A stretch of DNA of 64,000 nt from the NCBI GenBank assembly GCA_947588605.1, contig CANPYK010000001.1, positions 124,001 through 188,000 of the forward strand. Reading direction: 5' to 3'. The notes under the pieces were generated by a model that saw only the letters and a list, made by a program, of their open reading frames with translations, did no database searches and was not told the DNA's origin. Source of the stretch: an uncultured Oscillospiraceae bacterium (GTDB taxonomy: Bacteria; Bacillota; Clostridia; Oscillospirales; Oscillospiraceae). Numbering within the stretch: the first letter of the stretch is position 1; each line of letters begins with the position of its first letter. Below, piece after piece: positions 24,835 through 34,997 of this stretch. Made by a program: the position numbers and the translations under genes.

Positions 24835-25665
24835 ATGGGACAGAAAGTTAATCCTCACGGCCTTCGCGTCGGCGTCATCAAGGACTGGGATTCCCGCTGG
24901 TATGCCAGGGAGGACAAGGTCGGCGATCTGCTGGTGGAGGACCACAACATCCGCAAGGTGCTGAAAAAGCGCCTCTATGATACCGGTATCCCCAAGATCG
25001 AGATCGAGCGCGACAACTCCAAGGTCAAGATCTTCCTGCATTGCTCCCGTCCCGGCCTTGTCATCGGCAAGGGCGGCCAGGAGATCGAGAAGCTCCGCGC
25101 CGATATGGAGAAGATGCTGGGCAAGCCCGTGGCCGTCTCCATCATCGAGGTCAAGAACCCCGACGCCGACGCTCAGCTGGTGGCCGAGTCCATCGCCGCC
25201 CAGCTTGAGAAGCGCGTCAGCTACCGCCGCGCCATGAAGAACGCCATGGGCCGCGCCATGCGCCTGGGCGTCCGCGGCATCAAGATCAAGCTGTCCGGCC
25301 GTATCGGCGGCGCCGAGATCGCCCGGAACGAGAGCTACCATGAGGGCACCATCCCCCTGCAGACCCTGCGCGCCGACATCGAGTACGGCTTCGCCGAGGC
25401 CGCCACCACCTATGGCCGCATCGGCGTCAAGGTATGGATCTACAAGGGCGAGATCCTCTCCAGCACGCTCCGCACCACCCCCCGCACCATGGACACCACC
25501 CGTCCTCCCCGTGAGCGCCGCGAGCGCCGGGATGACCGTCGGGGACCCCGTCCCCAGGGCCAGGGCGGCTACAACCGTGACCGGCAGGGCGCGCCCCGTC
25601 AGCAGGGCGGCTACGCCCCCCGCGCCCCGCGTCCCACTACTCCGAAAGAAGGAGGAAGCAACTGA
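24835..25665 (+). CDS. rpsC: 30S ribosomal protein S3 with long Arg/Gly/Gln-rich tail
   Basis: 276 aa. [20 protein letters not shown] start, KH domain with the [12 protein letters not shown] loop, and the C-terminal [13 protein letters not shown]...[15 protein letters not shown] part. Beyond the usual end (about residue 220) is a ~50-residue basic tail rich in R, G, Q and P ([20 protein letters not shown]), resembling an RNA-binding low-complexity segment. The stop overlaps the rplP start (TGATG). Confidence 0.97.
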   Translation: MGQKVNPHGLRVGVIKDWDSRWYAREDKVGDLLVEDHNIRKVLKKRLYDTGIPKIEIERDNSKVKIFLHCSRPGLVIGKGGQEIEKLRADMEKMLGKPVAVSIIEVKNPDADAQLVAESIAAQLEKRVSYRRAMKNAMGRAMRLGVRGIKIKLSGRIGGAEIARNESYHEGTIPLQTLRADIEYGFAEAATTYGRIGVKVWIYKGEILSSTLRTTPRTMDTTRPPRERRERRDDRRGPRPQGQGGYNRDRQGAPRQQGGYAPRAPRPTTPKEGGSN

Positions 25666-26087
25666 TGCTGTTACCTAAGAGAGTCAAATACCGCAAGCAG
25701 CAGCGCGGCCGTATGACCGGCGTGGCTACCCGCGGCAACACCGTCACTTACGGTGAGTGGGGCCTTGTCGCCACCGAGCCTGCTTGGATCACCTCCAACC
25801 AGATCGAGGCGGCCCGTGTGGCCATCACCCGTTATACCAAGCGCGGCGGCAAGGTCTGGATCAAGATCTTCCCCGACAAGCCCGTGACCGCCAAGCCCGC
25901 CGAGACCCGCATGGGTTCCGGTAAAGGCGCCCCTGAGTACTGGGTGGCAGTTGTCAAGCCCGGCAGAGTCCTCTTTGAGATCGCCGGCGTCAGCACCGAG
26001 GACGCCCAGGAGGCCCTGCGCCTCGGCGCCCACAAGCTGCCCTGCAAGACAAAGATAGTCGCCCGTGAGACCGAGGAGGGTGAATGA
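25665..26087 (+). CDS. rplP: 50S ribosomal protein L16
   Basis: 140 aa. [19 protein letters not shown] start, [28 protein letters not shown] and [20 protein letters not shown] signatures. Overlaps rpsC by one base and is followed one base later by rpmC. Confidence 0.98.
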   Translation: MLLPKRVKYRKQQRGRMTGVATRGNTVTYGEWGLVATEPAWITSNQIEAARVAITRYTKRGGKVWIKIFPDKPVTAKPAETRMGSGKGAPEYWVAVVKPGRVLFEIAGVSTEDAQEALRLGAHKLPCKTKIVARETEEGE

Positions 26088-26088
26088 G

Positions 26089-26283
26089 ATGAAGGCAACT
26101 GAAGTCAGAAAAATGAGCGTCCCGGAACTTGAGGCCAAGCTCACGGACCTGAAAAAGGACCTGTTCACGCTCCGTATGCAGCACGCTACGAACCAGCTCG
26201 ACAACCCCGTGAGGATCAATCTGGTGAAGAAGGACATTGCCCGCGTCCAGACGATCATCCGCGAGAAGTCCGTAGAGCAGTGA
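26089..26283 (+). CDS. rpmC: 50S ribosomal protein L29
   Basis: 64 aa. [26 protein letters not shown] (core [19 protein letters not shown]) and [19 protein letters not shown] are characteristic two-helix L29. The ATG at 26089 follows GAGGAGGGT at the end of rplP. Confidence 0.97.
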   Translation: MKATEVRKMSVPELEAKLTDLKKDLFTLRMQHATNQLDNPVRINLVKKDIARVQTIIREKSVEQ

Positions 26284-26296
26284 GGAGGTAACGTAA

Positions 26297-26560
26297 ATGA
26301 GTGAAGAAAGAACGTCTTCCCGGAAGACCAGGGTCGGCCGCGTGGTGTCCGACAAGATGGACAAGACCATCGTCGTCGCCATCGCCGAGCGCGTCCCCCA
26401 TCCCCTCTATAAGAAGATAGTCAAGAGGACCTACAAACTCAAGGCCCACGATGAGAACAACGAGTGCGGCGTCGGCGATACCGTCCGCGTCATGGAGACC
26501 AGGCCCCTTTCCAAGGAGAAGCGCTGGCGTCTCGTTGAGATCGTGGAGAAGGCGAAGTAA
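26297..26560 (+). CDS. rpsQ: 30S ribosomal protein S17
   Basis: 87 aa. [21 protein letters not shown] start and the [21 protein letters not shown] signature. OB-fold protein binding 16S rRNA. RBS GAGGAGGT. Confidence 0.98.
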   Translation: MSEERTSSRKTRVGRVVSDKMDKTIVVAIAERVPHPLYKKIVKRTYKLKAHDENNECGVGDTVRVMETRPLSKEKRWRLVEIVEKAK

Positions 26561-26573
26561 GGAGGCGGCATAA

Positions 26574-26942
26574 ATGATACAGCAGGAGTCTTATCTGAAG
26601 GTCGCCGACAATACCGGCGCCAAGGAGATCAAGTGCATCCGCGTGATGGGCGGCGCCAAGCGCAAGTGGGGCAACATCGGCGACGTGATCGTGGCCTCCG
26701 TCCGCAAGGCCGCTCCCGGCGGCCAGGTGAAGAAGGGCGATGTGGTCCGCGCCGTTATCGTCCGCTCCGCCAAGGGCGTCCGCCGCGCCGACGGCACCTA
26801 CGTCAGGTTCGACGAGAACGCCGCGGTGCTCATCCGCGACGACAAGAACCCGGTCGGGACCCGCATCTTTGGGCCCGTCGCCCGCGAGCTGCGCGACAAG
26901 GACTACATGAAGATCCTGTCCCTGGCTCCCGAGGTCATTTGA
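26574..26942 (+). CDS. rplN: 50S ribosomal protein L14
   Basis: 122 aa, the standard length. [19 protein letters not shown] start, [29 protein letters not shown] and [11 protein letters not shown]. Forms an intersubunit bridge near L19. Confidence 0.98.
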   Translation: MIQQESYLKVADNTGAKEIKCIRVMGGAKRKWGNIGDVIVASVRKAAPGGQVKKGDVVRAVIVRSAKGVRRADGTYVRFDENAAVLIRDDKNPVGTRIFGPVARELRDKDYMKILSLAPEVI

Positions 26943-26955
26943 GGAGGGCCAGACA

Positions 26956-27261
26956 ATGAACATTAGAACGAATGACACCGTCGTCGTCCTGTCCGGCAAG
27001 GACAAGGGCAAGCAGGGCAAGGTCATCTCCGCCGATCCCCAGGGCCGCAAGGTCATCGTGGAGGGCGTGAACGTGGCCAAGCGCCACCAGAAGGCCCGCC
27101 GTCAGGAGGAGCAGAGCGAGATCATCAAGAAGGAGACCCCCATCTACGTCTCCAAGGTCCAGCTCGTGTGCCCCAAGTGCGGCAAGGCCACCCGCGTCGG
27201 CCATAAGATGGACGGCGACAAGAAGGTCCGCGTCTGCAAGAAGTGCGGCGCGTCCATGTGA
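26956..27261 (+). CDS. rplX: 50S ribosomal protein L24 (zinc-ribbon variant)
   Basis: 101 aa. N-terminal KOW motif (NDTVVVLSGKDKGKQGKVI). The C-terminus has two CxxC pairs (LVCPKCGKATRVG and RVCKKCGASM) that would bind zinc, the cysteine-bearing form of L24. L24 starts 50S assembly. RBS GAGGAGGG. Confidence 0.97.
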   Translation: MNIRTNDTVVVLSGKDKGKQGKVISADPQGRKVIVEGVNVAKRHQKARRQEEQSEIIKKETPIYVSKVQLVCPKCGKATRVGHKMDGDKKVRVCKKCGASM

Positions 27262-27278
27262 GAGAGGGAGGATAGATC

Positions 27279-27821
27279 ATGCCCAGACTGAAAACAAAGT
27301 ACAACGAGGAGATCGCCCCCGCCCTCATGAAGAAGTTCGGCTACAAGAGCGTCATGCAGATCCCGAAGCTTGACAAGATCGTCATCAACGTGGGCTGCGG
27401 CGACGCCAAGGACAACGCCAAGGTCACCGACAGCGTGGTCAAGGAGATCTCCGCCATCGCCGGCCAGCACGCCGTGGTGACCCGTGCCCGCAAGTCCGTG
27501 GCGAACTTCAAGATCCGCGAGGGAATGAACATCGGCGTGAAGGTCACCCTCCGCCGGGACCGGATGTGGGAGTTCCTGGACCGCCTCTTCAACGTGGCCC
27601 TGCCCCGCGTCCGTGACTTCCACGGCATCAACCCCAACTCCTTTGACGGCCGCGGCAACTACGCCCTGGGTATCAAGGAGCAGCTCATTTTCCCCGAGAT
27701 CGACTACGATAAGATCGACAAGATCCGCGGCATGGACATCGTGATGTGCACCACCGCCAAGACGGACGAGGAGGCCCGGGAGCTCTTGACTCTCCTCGGC
27801 GCCCCGTTCTACAGAAACTAA
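27279..27821 (+). CDS. rplE: 50S ribosomal protein L5
   Basis: 180 aa. [22 protein letters not shown] start, [28 protein letters not shown] and [21 protein letters not shown]. Binds 5S rRNA in the central protuberance. Confidence 0.98.
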   Translation: MPRLKTKYNEEIAPALMKKFGYKSVMQIPKLDKIVINVGCGDAKDNAKVTDSVVKEISAIAGQHAVVTRARKSVANFKIREGMNIGVKVTLRRDRMWEFLDRLFNVALPRVRDFHGINPNSFDGRGNYALGIKEQLIFPEIDYDKIDKIRGMDIVMCTTAKTDEEARELLTLLGAPFYRN

Positions 27822-27836
27822 GGGAGGAGAGAAGTT

Positions 27837-28022
27837 ATGGCCAAGAAATCGATGATCCTCAAGCAGCAGAGAGATCCCAAGTTCTCCACCCGCAAATATA
27901 ACCGCTGCAAGATCTGCGGCAGGCCCCACGCCTACCTCAGGAACTACGGCATCTGCCGTATCTGCTTCCGGGAACTGGCCTATAAGGGCGAAATTCCTGG
28001 CGTTAAAAAGGCTTCCTGGTAA
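27837..28022 (+). CDS. rpsN: 30S ribosomal protein S14, zinc-binding (type Z)
   Basis: 61 aa, the short zinc form with all four cysteines: C24-x2-C27 and C40-x2-C43 ([20 protein letters not shown]). Followed by a 174-base non-coding insert before rpsH. Confidence 0.98.
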   Translation: MAKKSMILKQQRDPKFSTRKYNRCKICGRPHAYLRNYGICRICFRELAYKGEIPGVKKASW

Positions 28023-28023
28023 G

Positions 28024-28196
28024 CCGCCCTTCAGTCACGGCCTGCGGCCGCGACAGCTCCCCCAAGGGGGAGCCAAAGAGGTACTTTTATTCGTTGATAG
28101 GATGGCGAAAGGTCCGCGGCAATCACGTGATTGCCGTGGATACCTCGCCGCCTGAACCGCGTGAGCGGTAACTCTGATCAAGGAGGAACAGTAAAC
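28024..28196 (+). promoter_or_regulatory. Spacer before rpsH with repeat fragment and long hairpin
   Basis: 28028-28075 carries a CCTTCAGTCACGGC ... CAGCTCCCCCAAGGGGGAG repeat fragment (related to 6014-6066 and ~37800). 28104-28149 forms a near-perfect ~20-bp stem (GGCAATCA / TGATTGCC at the top, GGCG / CGCC at the base), followed by a small ACCGC/GCGGT hairpin and the rpsH site AAGGAGGA. A possible autoregulatory leader; no promoter is evident. Confidence 0.5.
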
Positions 28197-28592
28197 ATGC
28201 AAGTGACCGATCCCATTGCGGATATGTTGACCCGCATCCGCAACGCCAACTCCGCAAAGCATCCCACTGTGGATATCCCCTGCTCAAACATGAAAAAGGC
28301 TATCGCCCAGATCCTGCTTGACGAGGGATACATCAAGAGCTTCCAGATCGCCGAGGACGGCGGCCAGGGAGTCATCAAGGTGACCCTGAAGTACAACGGC
28401 AACGAGAAGGTCATCCAGGGCCTGCGCCGTGTGTCCAAGCCGGGCCTTCGCGTCTATGCCGGCACGGACGAGATCCCCTACGTTCTCAAGGGGCTGGGCA
28501 CCGCCATTATTTCCACGTCCAAGGGCGTCATGACCGACAAGCAGGCTCGGAAAGAGCACGTCGGCGGCGAAGTCCTGGCGTTCGTGTGGTAA
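28197..28592 (+). CDS. rpsH: 30S ribosomal protein S8
   Basis: 131 aa. [20 protein letters not shown] start, [20 protein letters not shown] and the C-terminal [20 protein letters not shown]. The ATG at 28197 follows AAGGAGGAACAG. S8 represses the spc operon in E. coli; here a structured spacer lies directly upstream. Confidence 0.98.
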   Translation: MQVTDPIADMLTRIRNANSAKHPTVDIPCSNMKKAIAQILLDEGYIKSFQIAEDGGQGVIKVTLKYNGNEKVIQGLRRVSKPGLRVYAGTDEIPYVLKGLGTAIISTSKGVMTDKQARKEHVGGEVLAFVW

Positions 28593-28607
28593 GGGAGGTA
28601 GAAGAAT

Positions 28608-29147
28608 ATGTCCAGAATCGGAAGAGCTCCCATTGCCATCCCCGCGGGTGTGGACGTGACGATCGCCGAAGGCAACGTCGTCACCGTGAAGGGCCCCAAG
28701 GGGACCATCACCAAGACCCTTCGCCCCGAGATGACCATCGAGAAGGACGGCGCGGTCCTGCACGTCAAGCGCCCCAACGACGAGAAGTTCGAGCGCAGCG
28801 TCCACGGCCTCACCCGTACCATCCTTGCCAACATGGTCCACGGCGTGACCCACGAGTTTTCCAAGACTCTTGAGATCAACGGCGTCGGCTACCGCGCGGC
28901 CAAGGAGGGGAAGAACCTGGTCATGAACCTGGGTTATTCCCATCAGGTCATCGTCCCTGAGATCGACGGCATCGGCATCGATGTTCCCAACCCCAACCAG
29001 GTGGTCATCCACGGCGTCGACAAGCAGCTTGTCGGCCAGTTCGCCGCGGACGTGAGGAACAAGAGGCCCCCGGAACCCTATAAGGGCAAGGGCATCAAGT
29101 ACGCAGACGAAGTCATCCGCCGCAAGGAAGGCAAGACTGGTAAATAA
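28608..29147 (+). CDS. rplF: 50S ribosomal protein L6
   Basis: 179 aa. MSRIGRAPIAIPAGVDV start, VTVKGPKGTIT and the C-terminal RNKRPPEPYKGKGIKYADEV signature. RBS GGGAGGT. Confidence 0.98.
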   Translation: MSRIGRAPIAIPAGVDVTIAEGNVVTVKGPKGTITKTLRPEMTIEKDGAVLHVKRPNDEKFERSVHGLTRTILANMVHGVTHEFSKTLEINGVGYRAAKEGKNLVMNLGYSHQVIVPEIDGIGIDVPNPNQVVIHGVDKQLVGQFAADVRNKRPPEPYKGKGIKYADEVIRRKEGKTGK

Positions 29148-29163
29148 AAGGAGGTGTGCCTAA

Positions 29164-29523
29164 ATGATCAACAGACCCAATACAAACGCTCAGCGCTTAA
29201 AGCGCCATAAGAGAGTCAGAGCCAAGATCTCCGGCACGCCGGAGTGCCCCAGACTCAACGTGTTCCGCAGCGAGAAGAACATCTACGCCCAGATCATCGA
29301 CGACACCAAGGGTGTCACGCTGTGCGCCGCTTCTTCCGTGGAAAAGGATTTTGAAGGCAGCGGCTCCAACAAGGAGGGCGCCCGCAAGGTGGGCAAGCTC
29401 ATCGCCGAGCGCGCCCGTGCCCGTGGGATAGAGGACGTGGTCTTCGACCGCGGCGGCTATATCTACCACGGCCGCGTCCAGGAGCTGGCCGAGGGCGCCC
29501 GCGAGGGCGGACTCAACTTTTAA
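29164..29523 (+). CDS. rplR: 50S ribosomal protein L18
   Basis: 119 aa. [21 protein letters not shown] start and [21 protein letters not shown] end. Binds 5S rRNA with L5. RBS AGGAGGT. Confidence 0.98.
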   Translation: MINRPNTNAQRLKRHKRVRAKISGTPECPRLNVFRSEKNIYAQIIDDTKGVTLCAASSVEKDFEGSGSNKEGARKVGKLIAERARARGIEDVVFDRGGYIYHGRVQELAEGAREGGLNF

Positions 29524-29541
29524 CGCAGGGAGGGAACGAAT

Positions 29542-30072
<531 letters not shown>

Positions 30073-30084
30073 GGAGGGCTTGAC

Positions 30085-30267
30085 ATGGCTAAACTGAACA
30101 TTAAGCTCGTAAAGAGCCTCAACGGCAGGATCGAGAAGCACATCGCCACCGCCGCGTCCCTGGGACTTCGGAAGATCGGCGATGAGACGACTCAGCCCGA
30201 CAACCCCCAGACCAGAGGGAAGATCGCCAAGATCGGCTACCTCCTCCAGGTCACCGAAGAGAAATAA
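30085..30267 (+). CDS. rpmD: 50S ribosomal protein L30
   Basis: 60 aa, standard size. LNIKLVKSLNGRIEKHIATAASLGLRKIGD (core LVKSLNGRIEKHIATAASLG) and GYLLQV end. Confidence 0.96.
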   Translation: MAKLNIKLVKSLNGRIEKHIATAASLGLRKIGDETTQPDNPQTRGKIAKIGYLLQVTEEK

Positions 30268-30281
30268 GGAGGTAAGCGAAC

Positions 30282-30722
30282 ATGAAAATCAACGACTTAT
30301 CTCCCGCCGCCGGCTCCACCGCCAAGGCGTGGAGGAAGGGCCGCGGGATCGGCTCCGGCAACGGCAAGACCGGCGGCCGCGGCCACAAGGGCCAGAAGGC
30401 CCGCAGCGGCGGCGGGGTCCGCGTGGGCTTCGAGGGCGGCCAGATGCCCCTCGCCCGCCGTATCCCCAAAAGGGGCTTCAACAACATCTTCGCAAAGCCC
30501 CTGGACGCAGTGAACGTATCCATGCTCAACCGCTTTGAGGACGGCGCGACGGTGGATGTGGAGGCCCTCGAGAAGGCCGGCATCCTCTCCGGCGTCAAAT
30601 ACGGCGTCAAGGTCATCGGAAACGGCGAAGTTACCAAGAAACTGACTGTCAAAGCTTCAGCTTTTTCCGAGACCGCCAAGACGAAGATCGAGGCGGCTGG
30701 CGGAAAGGCTGAGGTGATCTGA
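30282..30722 (+). CDS. rplO: 50S ribosomal protein L15
   Basis: 146 aa. [20 protein letters not shown] start with [20 protein letters not shown] and [17 protein letters not shown]. Its TGA is immediately followed by the GTG of secY. Confidence 0.98.
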   Translation: MKINDLSPAAGSTAKAWRKGRGIGSGNGKTGGRGHKGQKARSGGGVRVGFEGGQMPLARRIPKRGFNNIFAKPLDAVNVSMLNRFEDGATVDVEALEKAGILSGVKYGVKVIGNGEVTKKLTVKASAFSETAKTKIEAAGGKAEVI

Positions 30723-32033
30723 GTGATCCAGACATTAAAGAACGCCTGGAAGGTCATCGAGCTTCGTAAAAAGCTGCTCTTCACGCTTTTTATGATCATC
30801 CTCTTCCGTCTGGGCAGCGCCATTCCCGTCCCCCACATCGACGCAGGCGCGCTGAGCGCGGCGTTCAAGTCCACCGAGCTTGGCAACACCATCCTGGGGC
30901 TTTATAACGTCATGAGCGGCTCGGCCTTCCAGTACGGAACGGTCTTCGCCCTCTCCATCCAGCCCTATATCAACGCCAGCATCATCATCCAGCTCCTTGC
31001 CATCGCCATTCCCGCCCTGGAGCGCCTTTCCAAGGAGGGCGGCGAGGAAGGCAAGCGCAAGCTGGAGAACATCACCCGCTACACCACCGTGGGTATCGCC
31101 CTTTTGCAGGCTTACGGCTACTATGCGCTCCTCTCCAACAACAACGCGCTGGCGGACGAGAGCTTCCTCACCGGTCTTGTCATCGTGGCGACCCTGGTGG
31201 CCGGCTCGTGCCTGGTCATGTGGATGGGTGAGCAGATCACGGAGTTCGGTATCGGCAACGGTATCTCCATGATCCTCTTCGCCGGCATCATCGCCCGGGT
31301 TCCCAACGTAGTGGTCACCATGTTCAACAACCTCATCAGCAACCCCTCCAATTGGCGGCTGTGGGTCATGTATCCCCTGATGATCGTGGGCGGCCTTGCT
31401 ATGATCGTCCTGATCGTCATCGTCACCAACGCCGAGCGGCGCATCCCCGTGATGTACTCCAAGCGCGTGGTGGGCCGCAAGGTCTACGGCGGCCAGAGCA
31501 CCCACCTTCCTCTGAAGGTGAATATGTCCGGCGTGCTGCCCGTCATCTTCGCCGGCTCCATCGCGAGCCTGCCCGCCACCATCGGCATGTTCTTCGGCAA
31601 GACCAGCCAGTCCGCCGGCGGATGGGGCACGTTCCTCCGGCTCTTCAGCCAGACCAGCCCCCTCTATATGGTGCTCTACTTCCTGCTGATCATCTTCTTC
31701 AGCTACTTCTACAGCACCATCCAGTTCAACCCCATCGAGGTTTCCAATAATCTCATGAAGAACGGCGGGTATATCCCCGGCTTCCGTCCCGGCAAGCCCA
31801 CCAGCGCCTTCATCGCCAAGGTCCTCAACAAGGTCACCCTCTTCGGCGCCATTTATCTGGCGATCATCGCCCTGGTGCCCCTGATCGTGGGCGCCGTGTT
31901 CCCCACCGCCGGCAATTCCGGCATCAGCGTGGGCGGCACGTCCCTCATCATCGTCGTGGGCGTGGCTCTGGAGACCGTGAAGGCCCTGGAGGCCCAGCTC
32001 ATCATGCGCAACTACAAGGGATTTCTTGAGTAA
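30723..32033 (+). CDS. secY: Preprotein translocase subunit SecY
   Basis: 436 aa with ten predicted membrane helices. Forms the protein-conducting channel with SecE and SecG. Seen: RLGSAIPVPHID near the N-terminus, the plug region SGSAFQYGTVFALSIQPYINASII, GIGNGISMILFAGI and the cytoplasmic loop NAERRIPVMYSKRVVGRKVYG. GTG start directly after the rplO stop, with GAGGTGA inside rplO. Confidence 0.98.
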   Translation: MIQTLKNAWKVIELRKKLLFTLFMIILFRLGSAIPVPHIDAGALSAAFKSTELGNTILGLYNVMSGSAFQYGTVFALSIQPYINASIIIQLLAIAIPALERLSKEGGEEGKRKLENITRYTTVGIALLQAYGYYALLSNNNALADESFLTGLVIVATLVAGSCLVMWMGEQITEFGIGNGISMILFAGIIARVPNVVVTMFNNLISNPSNWRLWVMYPLMIVGGLAMIVLIVIVTNAERRIPVMYSKRVVGRKVYGGQSTHLPLKVNMSGVLPVIFAGSIASLPATIGMFFGKTSQSAGGWGTFLRLFSQTSPLYMVLYFLLIIFFSYFYSTIQFNPIEVSNNLMKNGGYIPGFRPGKPTSAFIAKVLNKVTLFGAIYLAIIALVPLIVGAVFPTAGNSGISVGGTSLIIVVGVALETVKALEAQLIMRNYKGFLE

Positions 32034-32042
32034 ACCGACGCT

Positions 32043-32070
32043 GTCCCTCTCCCGGAGACGGGGGAGGGAC
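32043..32070 (+). promoter_or_regulatory. Hairpin between secY and adk
   Basis: GTCCCTCTCCC pairs with GGGGGAGGGAC (one G-U) around a 6-base loop. There is no T-run, so it may be an mRNA processing or stability element rather than a terminator. Confidence 0.5.
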
Positions 32071-32099
32071 GGCAGGAAGACGATCAAAGGAGTGTTTGC

Positions 32100-32732
32100 A
32101 TGAAGCTCATACTTCTGGGAGCCCCCGGCGCCGGCAAAGGCACGCAGGCGGACATCATCTCCCATAAACTTGGGATCCCCACCATCTCCACCGGAAACAT
32201 CCTCCGCGCCGCCATCCGCGAGGGCACGCCCGTGGGCCTGCAGGCCAAGGCCATCATCGAGGCCGGCGGGCTCGTCCCGGACGACGTCATCATCGGCATC
32301 GTCGCCGAGCGCGTGGCGAAGGACGACTGTCAAAACGGGTACATCCTGGACGGCGTTCCCCGGAACACGGCCCAGGCCGACGCCTTGGAGGACAACGGCA
32401 TCCACGTGGACAAGGCGCTGTGCATCGACGTGCCCGACGAGGTCATCGAAAAGCGCATGTCCGGCCGCCGGACCTGCTCCGTCTGCTCCGCCACCTACCA
32501 TGTGGAGAGCAATCCCCCCAAGGTGGAGGGCGTCTGCGACGCCTGCGGCGGGGCGCTCACTATCCGCAAGGATGATATGCCGGAGACGGTGAAGAACCGC
32601 CTCGCGGTGTATCACGCCCAGACCGAGCCCCTGCTGGCCTACTACGAGGCCCGCGGCAAGCTCCTCCGGGTGAAGGGGGAGGCCACCATCGAGGCCACCT
32701 CCGAAAAAGTGTTCGAGGCCCTGGGGATCTAA
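32100..32732 (+). CDS. adk: Adenylate kinase, zinc-binding LID type
   Basis: 210 aa. Balances ATP + AMP with 2 ADP. P-loop GAPGAGKGTQ; STGNILRAAI; DGVPRNTAQAD (family consensus DG.PRT..QA, here with N for T). The LID has four zinc-ligand cysteines (RTCSVCSATYH and GVCDACGG), as in Gram-positive enzymes. 3 bases before map. Confidence 0.97.
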   Translation: MKLILLGAPGAGKGTQADIISHKLGIPTISTGNILRAAIREGTPVGLQAKAIIEAGGLVPDDVIIGIVAERVAKDDCQNGYILDGVPRNTAQADALEDNGIHVDKALCIDVPDEVIEKRMSGRRTCSVCSATYHVESNPPKVEGVCDACGGALTIRKDDMPETVKNRLAVYHAQTEPLLAYYEARGKLLRVKGEATIEATSEKVFEALGI

Positions 32733-32735
32733 CGC

Positions 32736-33497
32736 ATGATACGTATCAAGACTCCCCGGGAGATCGATAAAATGCGCCGGGCGGCTCAAATCACCGCGGC
32801 TGCCCGCATTTACGCGGGAAAGATGATCGCCCCCGGCGTGACCACCAAGGAAATCGACAAGGCGACCGAAAGCTTCATAAGATCCCAGGGCGCGATCCCC
32901 TCCTGCCTTGGCTATGGCGGATTCCCGGCCAGCGTGTGCATCTCCGTCAACGACGAGGTGATCCACGGCATCCCGGGAAAACGGGTCATCCGCGACGGCG
33001 ACGTCGTGAGCATCGACCTGTGCGCCGGCATCGAGGGCTTCATCGGGGACTGCGCCGCCACCTTCATAGCGGGAAAGCCGCGTTCGGAGGAGGACGTGAG
33101 GCTCCTGTCAATCACTAGGCAGGCGTTTTACGAGGGGCTGAAATACGCCCGGCCCGGTTACCGGGTCTCCGACATCAGCGCGGCCGTCCAACAGTTTGTG
33201 GAGGCAAATGGTTTTTCCGTCATCCGCGACTACGTGGGCCACGGCATCGGCTCCGAGATGCACGAGGAGCCTGAGGTGCCCAACTTCGGCAAGCCCGGAC
33301 ACGGGCCGAGACTCGTGAAGGGCATGACCATCTGCGTGGAGCCCATGGTGGCCGCCGGCGGATGGCCCGTCCGGGTCCTGGGGGACGACTGGACCGTGGT
33401 GACACGGGACGGGTCCCGCGCCGCCCACTACGAGAACACCATCCTTATCACCGACGGGGAGCCGGAGATCCTGACGCTCCCGGAACCGGAGGCGTGA
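32736..33497 (+). CDS. map: Methionine aminopeptidase, type I
   Basis: 253 aa. Removes initiator methionine. The five metal ligands are recognisable: D in VSIDLCAGIEGFIGD (two Asp), H in YVGHGIGSEMHEEPEVPN, E in ICVEPMV and E in AAHYENTILIT. The substrate loop contains CLGYGGFPASVCISVNDEVIHG. It follows adk in the usual order. Confidence 0.97.
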   Translation: MIRIKTPREIDKMRRAAQITAAARIYAGKMIAPGVTTKEIDKATESFIRSQGAIPSCLGYGGFPASVCISVNDEVIHGIPGKRVIRDGDVVSIDLCAGIEGFIGDCAATFIAGKPRSEEDVRLLSITRQAFYEGLKYARPGYRVSDISAAVQQFVEANGFSVIRDYVGHGIGSEMHEEPEVPNFGKPGHGPRLVKGMTICVEPMVAAGGWPVRVLGDDWTVVTRDGSRAAHYENTILITDGEPEILTLPEPEA

Positions 33498-33498
33498 G

Positions 33499-33795
33499 AT
33501 GGCCATCGAGAAAGCGGATGTGGTCCGATCCCTGGCCGGACGGGACCGCGGAGAGCTCTTCTTCGTCACCGGACTTGAGGAGAACTACGCGTCCATCGTC
33601 AACGGACGGGACCGGAGACTGGAAAAACCGAAACGAAAAAAGCTCAAGCACCTTGCCTTCGTGGAGCGTTCCGCCGACAGGACGGACCAGAAGCTCCGGG
33701 ACGGCGAAAAGGTGACCAACAGCGAGCTGAGAAGGGCGCTGGCCGCAAAGCTCGGCGCCGACGAAAAAGGAGGTATGCCAAATGGCGAAGGATGA
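33499..33795 (+). CDS. KOW-domain RNA-binding protein (L14e-like)
   Basis: 98 aa. Start [32 protein letters not shown] (core [15 protein letters not shown]) is a KOW/L14e-type RNA-binding motif, followed by a [10 protein letters not shown] basic stretch. Small proteins of this type lie between map and infA in many Clostridia; their function is not established, though ribosome association is likely. It starts one base after map and overlaps infA by 14 bases. Confidence 0.85.
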   Translation: MAIEKADVVRSLAGRDRGELFFVTGLEENYASIVNGRDRRLEKPKRKKLKHLAFVERSADRTDQKLRDGEKVTNSELRRALAAKLGADEKGGMPNGEG

Positions 33796-34000
33796 CGTTA
33801 TCGAGCTGGAGGGTACGGTCGTCGAGTCCCTGCCCAACACGATGTTCAATGTGGATATCGGCAACGGACATATGATCCTCGCCCATATCTCCGGAAAGCT
33901 CCGCATGAACTTCATCAGGATCCTCCCCGGCGACAAGGTCACGGTGCAGATGAGCCCCTACGACCTGACCCGCGGGCGGATCACATGGCGCACGAAATAA
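33782..34000 (+). CDS. infA: Translation initiation factor IF-1
   Basis: 72 aa, exact family length. [19 protein letters not shown] start, [25 protein letters not shown] and [10 protein letters not shown]1-like OB fold that blocks the A site during initiation. Its AGGAGGT site is inside the upstream KOW gene. Confidence 0.98.
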   Translation: MAKDDVIELEGTVVESLPNTMFNVDIGNGHMILAHISGKLRMNFIRILPGDKVTVQMSPYDLTRGRITWRTK

Positions 34001-34147
<147 letters not shown>

Positions 34148-34188
34148 CAGCACCCACGACGAAACGTAGAAAGGATTGGTCATAAAGT

Positions 34189-34557
34189 ATGGCAAGAATT
34201 TCCGGCGTTGACCTGCCCCGCGACAAGCGGATCGAGATCGGCCTCACCTATGTGTACGGCATCGGCAGGACCAGCGCGAAAAAGATTTTGGAAGAGACCG
34301 GTATCAACCCCGACACCCGCGTCAAGGACCTGACCGAGGCGCAGGAGGCCGCGCTTCGTGAGTGCATCGACCACCACTATGTGGTGGAGGGCGATCTTCG
34401 CCGCCAGGTGGCCCTGGACATCAAGCGCCTCACCGAGATCGGCTGCTATCGCGGCACCCGCCACAGAAGGGGCCTGCCCGTCCGCGGCCAGAGAAGCAAG
34501 ACGAACGCCCGTACCCGCAAGGGTCCGAAGCGCACCATCGCCAATAAGAAGAAGTAA
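34189..34557 (+). CDS. rpsM: 30S ribosomal protein S13
   Basis: 122 aa. [25 protein letters not shown] start (core [20 protein letters not shown]) and the C-terminal [19 protein letters not shown] tail, which contacts tRNA in the P site. Confidence 0.98.
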   Translation: MARISGVDLPRDKRIEIGLTYVYGIGRTSAKKILEETGINPDTRVKDLTEAQEAALRECIDHHYVVEGDLRRQVALDIKRLTEIGCYRGTRHRRGLPVRGQRSKTNARTRKGPKRTIANKKK

Positions 34558-34571
34558 AGGAGGGATATGAC

Positions 34572-34973
34572 ATGGCAGGAAACACGAAAGGCAAGGTCGT
34601 CCGCACCCGTCGCCGTGAGCGCAAAAACATCGAAAAGGGCCAGGTGCATATCAGCTCCAGCTTCAATAACACCATGGTCACCGTGACCGACTCCTTCGGC
34701 AACGCCCTCAGCTGGGCCTCCGCCGGCGGGATGGGCTTCCGGGGCAGCAAGAAGAGCACCCCCTTCGCCGCCCAGACGGCCGCCGAGACCGCGGCCCGCG
34801 CCGCCATGGAGCACGGCCTGAAGACCGTTGAGGTCTTTGTCAAGGGCCCCGGCTCCGGCCGTGAGGCCGCCATCCGCGCCCTGCAGACCGTGGGCCTCGA
34901 GGTCACCATGATCAAGGACGTGACCCCCATCGCCCACAACGGCTGCCGGCCCCCGAAGCGCCGCCGCGTGTAA
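34572..34973 (+). CDS. rpsK: 30S ribosomal protein S11
   Basis: 133 aa. [30 protein letters not shown] (core [19 protein letters not shown]), [12 protein letters not shown] and [18 protein letters not shown] end. Confidence 0.98.
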   Translation: MAGNTKGKVVRTRRRERKNIEKGQVHISSSFNNTMVTVTDSFGNALSWASAGGMGFRGSKKSTPFAAQTAAETAARAAMEHGLKTVEVFVKGPGSGREAAIRALQTVGLEVTMIKDVTPIAHNGCRPPKRRRV

Positions 34974-34997
34974 TCGAAGAAGGAGGAAGATCATACT

